Assembly (NCBI RefSeq): GCF_014158035.1
Contig: NZ_JACFXW010000001.1
Coordinates: 682,001 to 746,000, forward strand
Direction: 5' to 3'
Source: Rhizobium sp. G21
GTDB taxonomy: Bacteria > Pseudomonadota > Alphaproteobacteria > Rhizobiales > Rhizobiaceae
DNA length: 64,000 nt
A program made the position numbers and the translations under genes. The number at the start of each line of letters is the position of its first letter. The stretch's first letter is position 1. Below are positions 9,117 to 18,505 of this stretch, piece by piece. The notes under the pieces were generated by a model that searched no databases, had not been told where the DNA came from, and saw nothing but the letters and a program-made list of their open reading frames with translations.

Positions 9117-9665
9117 CTAAGGAAGGTCGAAAAAACGCGCAAGGAAGGAGCCGCCATGCTCCTGCTCGTCGGCCATGGCGTGGCGATGTCCCTTTCGCCA
9201 ATCGGACGGACGCTCGAACTCGCCCGCCCACACGCCCCGGCGCGCCTGCTGAGCCTCGCCCTCCTCCGCGCGGTAACCGCCGAACGCCAGCGCCATGCCC
9301 GATCGCACCATCGCGGCGTTGACATCCTCGCGTCCCGCCACACACTCCACCAGCAGGCGACGATACTTGTCTTGCCGTCCGCCGGAACAGACGACGCCGT
9401 CGGCGGTCATCAGGCTTTCGAGCGCGTCGCGCGCCTCGACGCCGCAGGGCCATGCCGCTCCCGCGCGCAGACAGGTCTGGGAGAGCTCCGGCGCATCGAT
9501 GGATCGAAGCCGGAGCTTGCGGCCGCCGAGCTCGAGGCTGTCGCCATCGACGACCCTGAAAGCGCCGCCCAGCCGCTCGGTCTCGTCCTGCCGCAGTTTG
9601 AGCGCGATCAGGCCCATGAGGCTCAAGAAGCAGAGCGTGAGCAACAAGTCCTTGGCCAATCTCAT
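9117..9665 (-). CDS. Thermonuclease-family (SNase-like) protein, membrane-anchored
   Basis: 182 residues. An N-terminal hydrophobic segment (LLLTLCFLSLMGLIALKL) serves as signal anchor. A staphylococcal-nuclease-like OB fold follows, with FRVVDGDSLELGGRKLRLRS, IDAPEL, DKYRRLLVECVAG and VRSGMALAFGGY. The conserved Asp, Arg and Glu positions of the family appear present (DGDS, RSIDAPE, EEGEA). Likely an extracytoplasmic nuclease or a related rhizobial surface protein. It stands alone, between the GST operon and the divergent kinase. Confidence 0.82.
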   Translation of the reverse strand: MRLAKDLLLTLCFLSLMGLIALKLRQDETERLGGAFRVVDGDSLELGGRKLRLRSIDAPELSQTCLRAGAAWPCGVEARDALESLMTADGVVCSGGRQDKYRRLLVECVAGREDVNAAMVRSGMALAFGGYRAEEGEAQQARRGVWAGEFERPSDWRKGHRHAMADEQEHGGSFLARFFDLP

Positions 9666-9801
9666 CGTGTCGTCCCGTTATGCGTTTGAGAGGGCTATAG
9701 ACGGCAATGTCGGCATGGCAAACGAATGCTTAGCGAGGCAGCATCTTTTTAACGAATAAGAGATAATCTCGCCCCTTAATTTGGGTGCGCCAGTTCGGGT
9801 C

Positions 9802-11336
9802 ATGAGTCAGAAAGCCAGTTTGTCTCCAGACAAGATCATCGTGGATCGATCCCGCGTGTCCCGGAACAGGGATGTCGCCCGGGCGGTGAAAAACACGCGT
9901 GAACGGCTGCAGATCACCTCCGGCGCCGCCACGTCCTTCGACAAGGAACTGCTCGCTCTCCACCTCTCCTCGATACAATACAGCGCTGCGGCCCTGCCAT
10001 TGTTCGTGATCGTCATCAGCCTGTTCGCCAATTCGGTGTTCACCGGCGTCAATCTGTTCGGCTGGATGCTGGCGAGCCTCGCGGCCCATGCCCTGCAGAT
10101 CGCCATTTCGGTGCGCGCCCAGCGCAGCGAGATCACCTACGAAAATGTCCAGCGTTGGCGTCGCATCCTGATGTTTTCGCAGATCCCGGTCGGCTTGTGC
10201 TGGACCTGGTTTGCGCTGATCGGCTGCGACGCCTGCGGCGGCGACACCTATTTCTACTTCAAGAGCGCCGTTCTGGTGCTGGCTTTATCGGCGACGTCGA
10301 TGGCGCAGTCCATGCTGCGCGGCGCGGCGCTCGCCACATTCGCCCCGGTCGTTGTCGCCCTCGCCTATTCGGCCTTCGTCACGCGCGCGCCGACCGATCT
10401 CGCCCTGACGGCGGTGTTCACCGCGTCGCTCATCCTGTTCGTGTTCATCACCAGCCGGCTCTACAGCTCGAATATCCGCGTCATGTCGTTCCAGTCGGAA
10501 AAAGACGACCTGATCGCCGAACTCGAAGTGGCGAAATCGATGTCGGACGAGGCTCGCCGCCGCGCCGAAGAAGCCAATCTGGCCAAGTCGCGCTTCCTGG
10601 CGTCGATGTCGCACGAGTTGCGCACGCCGCTCAACGCCATTCTCGGCTTTTCCGAAGTGATGGCGACGGAGGTTCTCGGCCCGCTCAACAACCCGACTTA
10701 CAAGGAATACGTCACCGACATCCACACGTCGGGCCAGCATCTGCTCAATCTGATCAACGAGATCCTCGATCTCTCGCGCATCGAGGCGGGCCGCTACCAG
10801 CTCAACGAAGAGGCCGTACAGCTGGTGGACATCACCGAGGACTGCATCGGCATGGTGCAGCTTCGGGCAAAGTCGAAGTCGATCCGGATCGTCGAGCAGT
10901 ATGAACCGGCGATGCCGTCGATCTGGGCCGACGAGAAAGCGGTGCGTCAGATCGTGCTCAACATTCTCTCGAACGCGGTGAAGTTCACACCGCAGGGCGG
11001 CGAGATCACCGTCAAGGCGGGCTGGACCGCCTCGGGGGCCAATATGTGTCCATCAAGGACAATGGGCCCGGAATCGCCGAAGAAGAAATCCCCGTGGTGC
11101 TCTCGGCCTTCGGCCAGGGCTCCATCGCAATCAAGAGCGCCGAACAGGGCACCGGCCTGGGCCTGCCGATCGTGCAGGCGCTGCTGCACAAGCATGACGG
11201 CCAGTTCTATCTGAAATCGAAGCTGCGTGAAGGCACCGAATGCATCGCCATCCTGCCCGCCAAGCGCGTGCTGCAGACGGTTCCGGCCGTGGAGGAAACC
11301 TCAGCCATCGATCGGAAGAAGAAAAGCTTCGCCTGA
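9802..11336 (+). CDS. Membrane sensor histidine kinase (PdhS/DivJ-like), frameshifted (probable sequence error)
   Basis: Six predicted membrane helices (about residues 48-220), a short coiled coil, then the HisKA domain with phospho-acceptor His271 in SMSHELRTPLNAILGFSE and a HATPase domain with N-box NILSNAVKFTPQGG. The frame breaks in the G run 11034-11038. One added G restores QYVSIKDNGPGIAEEEI, then SAFGQGSIAIKSAEQGTGLG and the C-terminus, giving about 511 residues. The SAFGQGS...EQGTGLGLPIVQ block is typical of the PleC/DivJ/PdhS kinases that act on DivK in alphaproteobacteria; that assignment is inference. An ATG start is preferred to a TTG seven codons upstream. No response regulator is adjacent. 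Confidence 0.8.
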
Positions 11337-11352
11337 TTCCGCAGCCGGTCGG

Positions 11353-11724
11353 TCAGAGCAAGACGACCCAGGCCATGTAGAGCCCCACCGACACCAGCAT
11401 GCAGAAAACCGCGAAAGAGCCGAGATCCTTGGCGTGTTTGCCGGTCTTCGACACTTCCGGCGACACCCGGTCGACCAGTTCCTCGACGGCGGTGTTGAGC
11501 GCCTCGAAGCCGAACAGGATCATGAAGAGTATGACGAGGATGAGATATTCCGCCAGCGTCGCGCCGACGACCGCGAACAGGATCAGCGCGACGAGAAACA
11601 TGATGATCTCGTGCCGGAAGGCGGATTCGCCCAGAGCGCGCCGAAAGCCGGCCAGCGAATAGCTGGCGGCGGCGAACAGATGCGCCAGGCCCGTCTTCTT
11701 CTCTTCCGGCTCTTGCATCCGCAT
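11353..11724 (-). CDS. dgkA: Diacylglycerol kinase
   Basis: 123-residue integral membrane kinase that phosphorylates diacylglycerol to phosphatidic acid, recycling lipid released during glucan or lipopolysaccharide modification. Three membrane helices are visible. The family signature FEALNTAVEELVDR carries the catalytic Glu, and EIIMFLVALILF is the preceding helix. Length agrees with E. coli DgkA (about 122). It is convergent with the sensor kinase, separated by 16 bases. Confidence 0.92.
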   Translation of the reverse strand: MRMQEPEEKKTGLAHLFAAASYSLAGFRRALGESAFRHEIIMFLVALILFAVVGATLAEYLILVILFMILFGFEALNTAVEELVDRVSPEVSKTGKHAKDLGSFAVFCMLVSVGLYMAWVVLL

Positions 11725-11837
11725 CTCTCCCGTTTCTATCGTCGCAATCGCGCCAGACTGATCCCATCAGCCGAGGAATCACAGAATCCCTCAGCAGATC
11801 TTTAGCAAACCGATCCTGTCGCGAGGCATGCGGCGGG

Positions 11838-12854
11838 TCAGCCCTTGTTGGAAACGCCCGCGCTGTCGAAGGTCGCCATGCCGGCATGGCAGGCGGCGGC
11901 GGCCTTGACGATGCCGGCGGCGAGCGCTGCCCCCGAGCCCTCGCCCAGCCGCATGCCGAGCGCCAAGAGCGGCGTCTTCCCCAGCTTTTCGATCGCCTTC
12001 ATATGCGCGGGTTCGGCGGAGACATGGCCGATCAGGCAGTGATCGAGCGCGGAAGGATTGGCGGCCTTGAGTATGGCGGCGGCGGCGGTGACGACGTAAC
12101 CGTCGAGCAGCACCGGGATGCGCTCCATGCGGGCGGCTAGGATGGCCCCGGCAATGGCGGCGATTTCGCGTCCGCCGAGACGACGGAGGATTTCGAGCGG
12201 ATCGGAGAGATGATCCTTGTGCAGCGCCACGGCCTTGTCGACGGCGGCGATCTTGCGCTTCAGCACTTCGCCTTCGGAGCCGGTGCCGGGGCCGACCCAA
12301 TCTTCGGCTGTCCCGCCATAGAGCGCGAGATTGATCGCGGCGGCGATGGTGGTGTTGCCGATGCCCATTTCGCCCAGGCAGAGCAGATCCGTGCCGCCGG
12401 CGATGGCCTCCATGCCGAAGGCCATGGTGGCGGCGCAATCGCGCTCGGAGAGCGCCGCTTCCTCGGTGATGTCGGCGGTCGGGTAGTCGAGGGCGAGATC
12501 GAAGACCTTGAGACCGAGATCATAGGTCGCGCAGATCTGGTTGATCGCCGCCCCGCCATTGGAGAAGTTCGCCACCATCTGTTTGGTGACTTCGGGCGGA
12601 TACGGCGTAATCTTCTGCTTGGTGACGCCGTGATTGCCGGCGAAGATGGCCACGAGCGGACGGTTGACGGCAGGCTTGCGACCGGTCCAGGCGGCGAGCC
12701 AGAAGGCGATTTCCTCCATGCGGCCGAGCGATCCCGCCGGTTTGGTCAACTGGCTGTCGCGATCGCGCGCCGATGCGAGCGCCAAACTGTCGGGGCCGGG
12801 CAAGTTTGCGATCAGATTGCGAAAATCGTCGAATGGCAGGCCGCTCACGCTCAT
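11838..12854 (-). CDS. cobT: Nicotinate-nucleotide--dimethylbenzimidazole phosphoribosyltransferase
   Basis: 338-residue CobT, which makes alpha-ribazole phosphate for the lower ligand of cobalamin. Key blocks are AIFAGNHGVTKQKITPYP, VANFSNGGAAINQICA, the phosphate-binding LCLGEMGIGNTTIAAAI and the C-terminal MRLGEGSGAALAAGIVKAA. It is divergent from cobS with about 100 bases between the starts. That gap is too short for, and shows no sign of, a cobalamin riboswitch. Confidence 0.95.
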   Translation of the reverse strand: MSVSGLPFDDFRNLIANLPGPDSLALASARDRDSQLTKPAGSLGRMEEIAFWLAAWTGRKPAVNRPLVAIFAGNHGVTKQKITPYPPEVTKQMVANFSNGGAAINQICATYDLGLKVFDLALDYPTADITEEAALSERDCAATMAFGMEAIAGGTDLLCLGEMGIGNTTIAAAINLALYGGTAEDWVGPGTGSEGEVLKRKIAAVDKAVALHKDHLSDPLEILRRLGGREIAAIAGAILAARMERIPVLLDGYVVTAAAAILKAANPSALDHCLIGHVSAEPAHMKAIEKLGKTPLLALGMRLGEGSGAALAAGIVKAAAACHAGMATFDSAGVSNKG

Positions 12855-12958
12855 GACCCAGGTCTCCTGTTTTTTCTTTTCCGGCGAGGCACGCGTCCCT
12901 ATTATCCGCAGTCACCGCAGGCGGCAACCTTCATCACGCCGCCGCCGGTCGCAAAGGA

Positions 12959-13750
12959 ATGAACTTGATGACGCATGCAAATCTGGTCGTGGACACCGCC
13001 CGCGCAACAGGCTTTTTGAGCCGGCTTCCTGTGCCCGACCACTTTTTCGAAGGCCATGACGGATCGCTGACGAAGGCGTCGCGCGCCTTTCCCCTGGCCG
13101 GCGTGGTCGTGACGGCGCCGGCCGGCCTGGCGCTGGCGCTGACGCTCGGCGTGGGTCTCGAGCCGCTGGTCGCCGCCATGCTCGCCTATGCGGTGGTGGC
13201 CATGACCACCGGCGCGCTGCATGAGGATGGCTTGAGCGACGCCGCCGACGGGCTGGGCGCGACGCGCGACCGCGAGCGGGCGCTGACCATCATGCGCGAC
13301 AGCCGGATCGGCTCCTTCGGCGCGGCGGCGCTGATTCTCTCCTATGGACTGAGAGCGAGCGCGCTCGCAGCCGTCGCCGCCGTCATCGGACCGCTCGGCG
13401 CCCTATCCATTTTCCTGGCGGTCGCCGCGCTCAGCCGCGCCGCCATGGTCTGGCATTGGCGGGTATTGCCGCCGGCGCGGACGGATGGACTGGCGGTGGC
13501 GATGGGAGGGCCCGACGGAGCGAGCGCGTTGTTCTCAACCGTCTCGGCGGCCGCAATCGCCGTCGTGCTGATCGGCGTCGCCGCCGGGCCGCTGCACGCG
13601 CTGGGCGCAATCGCGGCGGCGGCGGCGGTTACAGCCGGGTTCAGCCGCTATGTCCGCAAGCGCCTCGGCGGCCAGACCGGCGACACGATCGGCGCCACAC
13701 AGCAGGTGTCGGAGATCGCCGCGCTGCTTGCCCTTGCGCTCCTGACCTGA
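12959..13750 (+). CDS. cobS: Adenosylcobinamide-GDP ribazoletransferase (cobalamin synthase)
   Basis: 263-residue polytopic membrane enzyme that joins alpha-ribazole to adenosylcobinamide-GDP, the last assembly step of cobalamin. The diagnostic segment HEDGLSDAADGLGATRDRER and RDSRIGSFGAAALIL are present, followed by several hydrophobic helices and RLGGQTGDTIGATQQVSE near the end. Start at the first ATG after aaagga; other Met codons follow shortly. Pairs functionally with cobT across the divergent promoter region. Confidence 0.94.
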   Translation: MNLMTHANLVVDTARATGFLSRLPVPDHFFEGHDGSLTKASRAFPLAGVVVTAPAGLALALTLGVGLEPLVAAMLAYAVVAMTTGALHEDGLSDAADGLGATRDRERALTIMRDSRIGSFGAAALILSYGLRASALAAVAAVIGPLGALSIFLAVAALSRAAMVWHWRVLPPARTDGLAVAMGGPDGASALFSTVSAAAIAVVLIGVAAGPLHALGAIAAAAAVTAGFSRYVRKRLGGQTGDTIGATQQVSEIAALLALALLT

Positions 13751-13791
13751 CAAACCCCATATTCTAGGCGACGCGCACCAGAAGGGCCATC

Positions 13792-14010
13792 ATGGAATCT
13801 CCCTGCATTCTCGTCTGTTCGATCGACGACAAGACCGGTTACTGTTTCGGCTGCGGGCGCACCCGCGACGAGATCGGCGCCTGGACACTGTATTCCGGCG
13901 AAGAACGCCGCACGATCATGGCCTCGTTGCCGGCCCGGCTGGAGACGGTGGAGCGCAAGCCGCGCCGCGAGACGCGCCGGACGCGGATGGCGCGAGGGAG
14001 CGACAGCTGA
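13792..14010 (+). CDS. DUF1289 domain-containing protein
   Basis: 72-residue protein. The N-terminal cysteine-rich block SPCILVCSIDDKTGYCFGCG is the DUF1289 signature, and the four Cys could hold a metal or Fe-S centre. The tail is Arg-rich. Function unknown. The stop overlaps the ATG of the protease gene by one base (TGATG), so the two are translated together, and cobS lies 41 bases upstream. Confidence 0.85.
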   Translation: MESPCILVCSIDDKTGYCFGCGRTRDEIGAWTLYSGEERRTIMASLPARLETVERKPRRETRRTRMARGSDS

Positions 14011-14705
14011 TGCAGCGCTTGTTGATCGCCGTCATCGCCGGCCTCCTGCTGCTCATCGGCGCCATGGCGCTGGCGCCCGACAGTTTCGACATGGACGGCG
14101 ACCAGATCGCCCAATTGGTGAAATACGGCATGATCGCCGCGCTGATCGGCTCGGGCGTGCTGGCCAGCCAGCGCAATCTCGGCCAGGCGGCGCGCAGCCT
14201 GGCCATCTGGTCGCTGATCGCGCTGGCGCTGGTCGCCGTCTATCTCTACCGCAACGACGCGCAGGATGTCGCTTCCCGGTTGACCGCCGGTTTGATCCCC
14301 GGCCGCGCCTCCACCTATACCGACGCCCAGGGCTTCAACACGGTGGTGCTCTACAAGGCGAGCAACGGCCATTTCCAGGCCGACGTATCCCTCAACGGCA
14401 AGACCGTGCCGATGATGGTCGACACGGGCGCGAGCATGATCGCCCTGACCTACGAGGACGCCGAACGCGCCGGCCTCGACATGGCCGGCCTTTCCTTCAC
14501 CTCGCCCGTGATGACCGCCAACGGCCGGGCAATGATGGCGCCGGTCACTATTCCCGTGCTCAGCATCGGCGGCATCGAACGCACCAATATCCGCGCCGGC
14601 GTCGCCGAACGGGGCCGGATGGACGAAAGCCTGCTCGGCATGAGTTTTCTGCAGACGCTGAGCGCCTTTTCTTTCGAAGGCGATGAATTGAAACTCAGGG
14701 ACTGA
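14010..14705 (+). CDS. TIGR02281-family clan AA aspartic protease (retropepsin-like)
   Basis: 231 residues. The N-terminus has two or three hydrophobic helices; the C-terminal half is a retropepsin-type domain with the catalytic motif MMVDTGASMIALTYEDAERAG and the flap region GRAMMAPVTIPVLSIGG. The end ESLLGMSFLQTLSAFSF is characteristic of the family. It is probably anchored in the inner membrane with the protease domain in the periplasm. One-base overlap with the DUF1289 gene. Convergent with the exporter gene, with no bases between the two stops. Confidence 0.88.
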   Translation: MQRLLIAVIAGLLLLIGAMALAPDSFDMDGDQIAQLVKYGMIAALIGSGVLASQRNLGQAARSLAIWSLIALALVAVYLYRNDAQDVASRLTAGLIPGRASTYTDAQGFNTVVLYKASNGHFQADVSLNGKTVPMMVDTGASMIALTYEDAERAGLDMAGLSFTSPVMTANGRAMMAPVTIPVLSIGGIERTNIRAGVAERGRMDESLLGMSFLQTLSAFSFEGDELKLRD

Positions 14706-15524
14706 TCACAGCAGGCTGACGAAGAAGCGGATCGAGACGACGGTCAGAAACAGGCCGAAGCCGATTTCGAGTTGTCGCTTGTCCAGCGCATGCGCGAGTC
14801 TGACGCCGTAAGGCGCGACGATGAGAGTCATCGGCATGACCAGCGCCACCGTGATCCAGTTGACGAAGCCGGTCGAGAAAGGCGGCAGGAAGGGCTCGCC
14901 CCAGCCGGCCCAGACATAGCCGATCAAACCGGGAATCGAGATCAGCACGCCGACGCCCGAGGCGGTGGCGACCGACTGGTGCACGCTGCGACCGAACAGG
15001 GTCATCCAGAGATTGGACAGCACCCCGCCGCCGACCCCCATCAGGCCGGAAAACAGGCCGATGCCGAAGCCCGCGCCGGCATTGATCGCGCCCTTGGGCA
15101 GATCGTCGCCCAGCCGCCAGCTCTGACGGTTGAGAAACATGCGAATGGCGATCAGCATCGACAACACCGCGAAGATGCCGCGTAGTTCTGCGCCGGAGAC
15201 ATAGGCCGCGATCAACGCGGCCGCCACGACGCCGACGGGAATCGACAAGGCCCAGCCGCGCAACACGTCCATATCGACGGCGCCGCGGGCCTTGTGGGCG
15301 CGGAAGGAGCGGATCGAGGTGGGCACGATGATGGCGAGCGACGTTCCGACCGCGACATGGGTTCTCACAGCGTCCGAGACGCCGAGCAGGCCGTAGACCT
15401 GGTAGAAGACCGGGACGAGGATCGCGCCGCCGCCGACGCCGAACAGGCCGGCGAGCAGACCCGACACGACGCCCGCGGCGATGAGAGCGAGGGCGAAAAC
15501 GATCAGTTCGGAAAGTTCGGGCAT
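14706..15524 (-). CDS. TauE/SafE-family sulfite exporter-like permease
   Basis: 272-residue membrane protein with about seven or eight helices and the paired repeat typical of TauE/SafE proteins. GLLAGLFGVGGGAILVPVFY and GLFSGLMGVGGGVLSNLW are the two duplicated glycine-rich loops. The family moves sulfite, sulfonates or other small anions. No sulfur gene is adjacent, so the substrate is not inferable here. Confidence 0.88.
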   Translation of the reverse strand: MPELSELIVFALALIAAGVVSGLLAGLFGVGGGAILVPVFYQVYGLLGVSDAVRTHVAVGTSLAIIVPTSIRSFRAHKARGAVDMDVLRGWALSIPVGVVAAALIAAYVSGAELRGIFAVLSMLIAIRMFLNRQSWRLGDDLPKGAINAGAGFGIGLFSGLMGVGGGVLSNLWMTLFGRSVHQSVATASGVGVLISIPGLIGYVWAGWGEPFLPPFSTGFVNWITVALVMPMTLIVAPYGVRLAHALDKRQLEIGFGLFLTVVSIRFFVSLL

Positions 15525-15623
15525 CAGCGGGCTCCTGAGGGCGGATCACCTCCGCTAAGCCCGTGTCGGTCGCGCTGCAAGCCGCGCCGGCCGCCAATCC
15601 GTCAGGATCGGCTGTACGGAGCC

Positions 15624-15878
15624 TTATTTCCACTGGCCATCGACGTCACATCCCTTGGGCGGAATAGGGAGATCTCCGAAACGCTTGCGCAACATGCCAC
15701 AGCCGTACCGGTTGATCGGTCCCGGCATCATCGCGTTCAGGCTCGCACCGACATCATCGAAAGGACTGTCGGCATGGGCGACATAGGAATACCATTTCCC
15801 GCCGGTCAGCAGAAGAACGGCTGCAAGCAAAGTCGGCTTGGCGAATTTATAAAATCTCGAAATCGATGTTTTGGTCAT
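15624..15878 (-). CDS. Small exported protein, unknown function
   Basis: 84 residues with a positively charged start (MTKTSISRFYKFAKP), a hydrophobic stretch (TLLAAVLLLTGG) and a small mature part containing two Cys (YGCGML, KGCDVD). No family recognised. It lies alone between the exporter and extensin genes. Codon use and the signal-like start support a real gene, but a chance open frame cannot be excluded. Confidence 0.5.
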   Translation of the reverse strand: MTKTSISRFYKFAKPTLLAAVLLLTGGKWYSYVAHADSPFDDVGASLNAMMPGPINRYGCGMLRKRFGDLPIPPKGCDVDGQWK

Positions 15879-15967
15879 GGCGGCAACTCTCTTCGTCGCC
15901 GCTATAACGCGCCGCCATTAAGGACTGTTCATGGCGAAACAAAAAATCTTAACGATTGTGGCCGCGG

Positions 15968-17161
15968 TCAGAGACTGCAATGGCGATATCCACGCTTGCG
16001 CGCGCGCAAATCAAAGTGGAAGTGATCGCCGTGATAGGCATCGCCGGGCCCGAGCACGGTGGTGAAATAGCGGCAGGAATCCTCGCGGACCGTCTTGAGC
16101 AGCCCTTTCTCGCGGAACTGGAAGAAGCCCTTCTTGCGGACGTCGATTTCCTTGCCGTTGTTGAGAACGAATTTGCCGATGTCGATGGCGTTGCCGCGCG
16201 CATGCTCGGACCAGGGATTGTTGGATCGAGAATTCATCTTGCGACAGGAATAGGACGACATCTGGTGAATGGTCTTGATGCCGGAGAAATAGCGGTAGCG
16301 GGAAGCGGGCACGAGTTCGTTGCGCACCCATTTGGCGAAGGCGCGCGTGACGTTGCAGTTCAGCTTGGCCGCAGGTTTCAACTGCACGCCGCTCGCGAAG
16401 CCGCTGACCAGAATGGGATGGGCGATGCCGCAGCTCGGCCCGTTCGAGATCGCCGGAATGTCCTGGAAGCGCACGCCGAGTTTCTCGAGATCCTGGCGGC
16501 AGGCCTTGTCCGCCTTGGTCAGACCGCCATAGGATTCCGGAACCTGCATCGGATCGGAGAAACGCGGCAGGAACGCCACCTTCTGCTCGGGCGCGTCCCT
16601 GCGACGGCTGGGGAGCGTGATCTGGTTGGCCTCCCGCGCCTGGTCGAACGGCACGGTCTGCGGCGTCGACGGAGACGACATGTCGACGAGTTCGTCGGTG
16701 CCGACGCCGGCGACGACGGGCTGCGACGTGGCGCCCTCGGCGATGTCGCCCGCCTGTTCCTCCGCAAGCCCGACGGGAGCAACGCCGAGGCCGTCGTCGA
16801 TATTGACGCCCTGGTCGGGGATCGTCATCGCCTGCGCGTCCGCAGCCAGCGGCCCGGCCGCCTGCGGCGCGGCGTCGACCAGCGGCTGATCCAGCGAAGC
16901 AGCCCGATCGGCGCTCGCGTCGCCCATGCCGGCGAGATTGGGCTGGTCGAGATAGGGATCGACGTTTTCGGTGGTCTGCGCCGCGTTGACGAGCGCCGCA
17001 TAGGTCGCCTGTCGGGTATGCCGGGTGACCTTGACGCTGGAGACGGTTTCCGAGCCGATGTCGGCGGGCGGCGTAAGATCCCCCGAACAGGACGTCAGCG
17101 CGACGGCGACGCCGACCGTCAGCAGACGCCGGCTCCAAGTGATGCAAAACGCAATACGCAT
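15968..17161 (-). CDS. Extensin family lipoprotein (peptidase M15-like C-terminal domain)
   Basis: About 397 residues. The signal peptide ends in the lipobox LTSC (VGVAVALTSCSGD), then a low-complexity Ala/Asp/Pro linker, then an extensin-like domain over the last 190 residues. The domain includes SEHARGNAIDIGKFVL and the final AYHGDHFHFDLRAR. The H...D...HFH arrangement matches zinc-binding D-Ala-D-Ala carboxypeptidase-type folds, so a role in peptidoglycan cleavage is plausible but unproven. Four or more conserved Cys (e.g. PSCGIA, LNCNVT, YSCRK, DSCRY) suggest disulfides. The start chosen gives the lipoprotein signal; an upstream in-frame ATG would add seven residues. Confidence 0.85.
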   Translation of the reverse strand: MRIAFCITWSRRLLTVGVAVALTSCSGDLTPPADIGSETVSSVKVTRHTRQATYAALVNAAQTTENVDPYLDQPNLAGMGDASADRAASLDQPLVDAAPQAAGPLAADAQAMTIPDQGVNIDDGLGVAPVGLAEEQAGDIAEGATSQPVVAGVGTDELVDMSSPSTPQTVPFDQAREANQITLPSRRRDAPEQKVAFLPRFSDPMQVPESYGGLTKADKACRQDLEKLGVRFQDIPAISNGPSCGIAHPILVSGFASGVQLKPAAKLNCNVTRAFAKWVRNELVPASRYRYFSGIKTIHQMSSYSCRKMNSRSNNPWSEHARGNAIDIGKFVLNNGKEIDVRKKGFFQFREKGLLKTVREDSCRYFTTVLGPGDAYHGDHFHFDLRARKRGYRHCSL

Positions 17162-17254
17162 AGTCTCATCCGTCGGCCACATTCCGATACGATTGCTCAG
17201 TTTAAGGCCGAAAGGGTTAGCGGAGCGTAAAGCCTGGCGGAACTCTCGGAAGAA

Positions 17255-18109
17255 TCAGAAGCCGGCGCGGCGGTGGGCGCGCCACAGGCGCCACATCCTG
17301 AGCCATTGCGGCGAAACAGCCGGCTCTGTCAGGCAGATCGGGCCGAGTTTTTCCGCCTTGTCGAACACCGCCTGCGCGAGAGCAACCGGCAGATAGGCGT
17401 CGGCGGCGGGTTGCGCCAGTTCGTCTTTGCGGCGGCGCGCGCGGCGGCCAGATGGTCGCGGCCGTAGCCGATGAAGGCGGAAAGAGCCTGCGCCATGGCG
17501 GGCCCGTCGCCGTCCAGAAATGTCGCGGCGGTCAGGCCGGTGGCGGCGAGGATGTCCCCGGCAGATAGACCTGCCTGCGGCTGCGATGCAACGGCGTCAG
17601 CAAGAGCGTTCCGGCCACCAACTGTGCGATGCCGGCATGACCGGCGGCGTCGGCGAGCCTGGGGGCCGCGTCGGGGGCCAGGATCAGCGTCGTCATCTGG
17701 ATGAGAGCGGAAGACGTCTCTCCGGCATAGCCTTCGAACATGCGGCGGCTTTCCATCGGGTCGTCATAGAGATCGAAGATGCGCGCTTCGGTCATCGCGG
17801 CCAGCGCCGGGCGCGGCAGCCTGTATTCGTCGACGGCGTGTATGAGGCCGGCGGCGAGCGGATTGGCCATGGCGTCGCCGGCGCCCTGCCCCTCGACGAG
17901 ATCGCGCCACCATTGCAGGCGGATCTCGCCCGGCAAGGATCGCGCACCACGTCGCGCACCCGCGCCAGTTCGGCGTTGAAGGCGTAGAGCGCGGCGACTG
18001 CGCCGCGCTTGTCTTCCGGCATCAGGAGACAGGCCAGATAGCGGTCGAGATCGGTCGAACGCAGCGTGGTCAGGCACGCGTCATAGGCGTCGTGGCGGCC
18101 CATGGCCAT
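17255..18109 (-). CDS. Squalene/phytoene synthase-like protein (NDUFAF6 type), frameshifted three times (probable sequence errors)
   Basis: Reconstructed protein of about 285 residues: MAMGRHDAYDACLTTLRSTD, then ALYAFNAELARVRDVVRDP, GEIRLQWWRDLVEG, a central FDLYDDPMESRRMFEGYAGE, and a C-terminus ending QWLRMWRLWRAHRRAGF. Frame breaks lie at 17937-17938 (GG on plus), 17556-17559 (CCCC) and about 17427-17445; each is repaired by one added base. The family is the squalene/phytoene synthase fold, but the DDxxD-type diphosphate-binding motif is absent where a synthase would have it. It therefore resembles the mitochondrial complex I assembly factor NDUFAF6 more than an enzyme. It starts three bases after the Mth938-like gene. 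Confidence 0.72.
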
Positions 18110-18112
18110 GGC

Positions 18113-18502
18113 TCACTCCACGGCGATCAGCGCGGCTGCGACCGCACGGTTTTCGGCGAGCAGAATGTTGAAGGTGCGGACCGCCGCCCCGGTGGACATC
18201 GGGTCGGCGGAGATCTGCGCCTGTTTCAAAGCATCCCGCAGCGGTCGCTTCAGCGGCATCAGGTTGACGCCAGTGCCGACGAGCAACACCTCGATCTCGG
18301 CGGCCTCGGACAATACGCGCGCGAGGCCCGCCTCATCGATATCGGCCCCGTCGGCGACATCCCAACCATAGATACCCGAGGGCAGGCAGAGGATGGATCC
18401 CCTGTGGCTCATATCGGCGAACCGGAAGCCGCCGTTGCCATAGGCGTCGATCGGCGCCCGCCCGGGGAAATGCTGTTCGCGGATGATGATGCCTCTGGCC
18501 AC
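18113..18502 (-). CDS. Mth938-like domain protein (NDUFAF3 homologue)
   Basis: 129 residues with the compact Mth938 fold: GNGGFRFADMSHRGSILCLP, GIYGWDVADGADIDEAGL, EVLLVGTGVNLMPLKRPLR and STGAAVRTFNILLAENRAVA. The TG(A)AVRTFN block is the family hallmark. The mitochondrial homologue NDUFAF3 is needed for assembly of respiratory complex I; in bacteria the role is not settled. It follows secDF by three bases and precedes the NDUFAF6-like gene, forming one operon with yajC. Confidence 0.85.
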   Translation of the reverse strand: MARGIIIREQHFPGRAPIDAYGNGGFRFADMSHRGSILCLPSGIYGWDVADGADIDEAGLARVLSEAAEIEVLLVGTGVNLMPLKRPLRDALKQAQISADPMSTGAAVRTFNILLAENRAVAAALIAVE

Positions 18503-18505
18503 GCC

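Noticed and set aside
12855-12958. Possible cobalamin riboswitch between cobT and cobS
   Set aside because: The gap is about 100 bases, too short for the element, and no B12-box-like sequence is seen.
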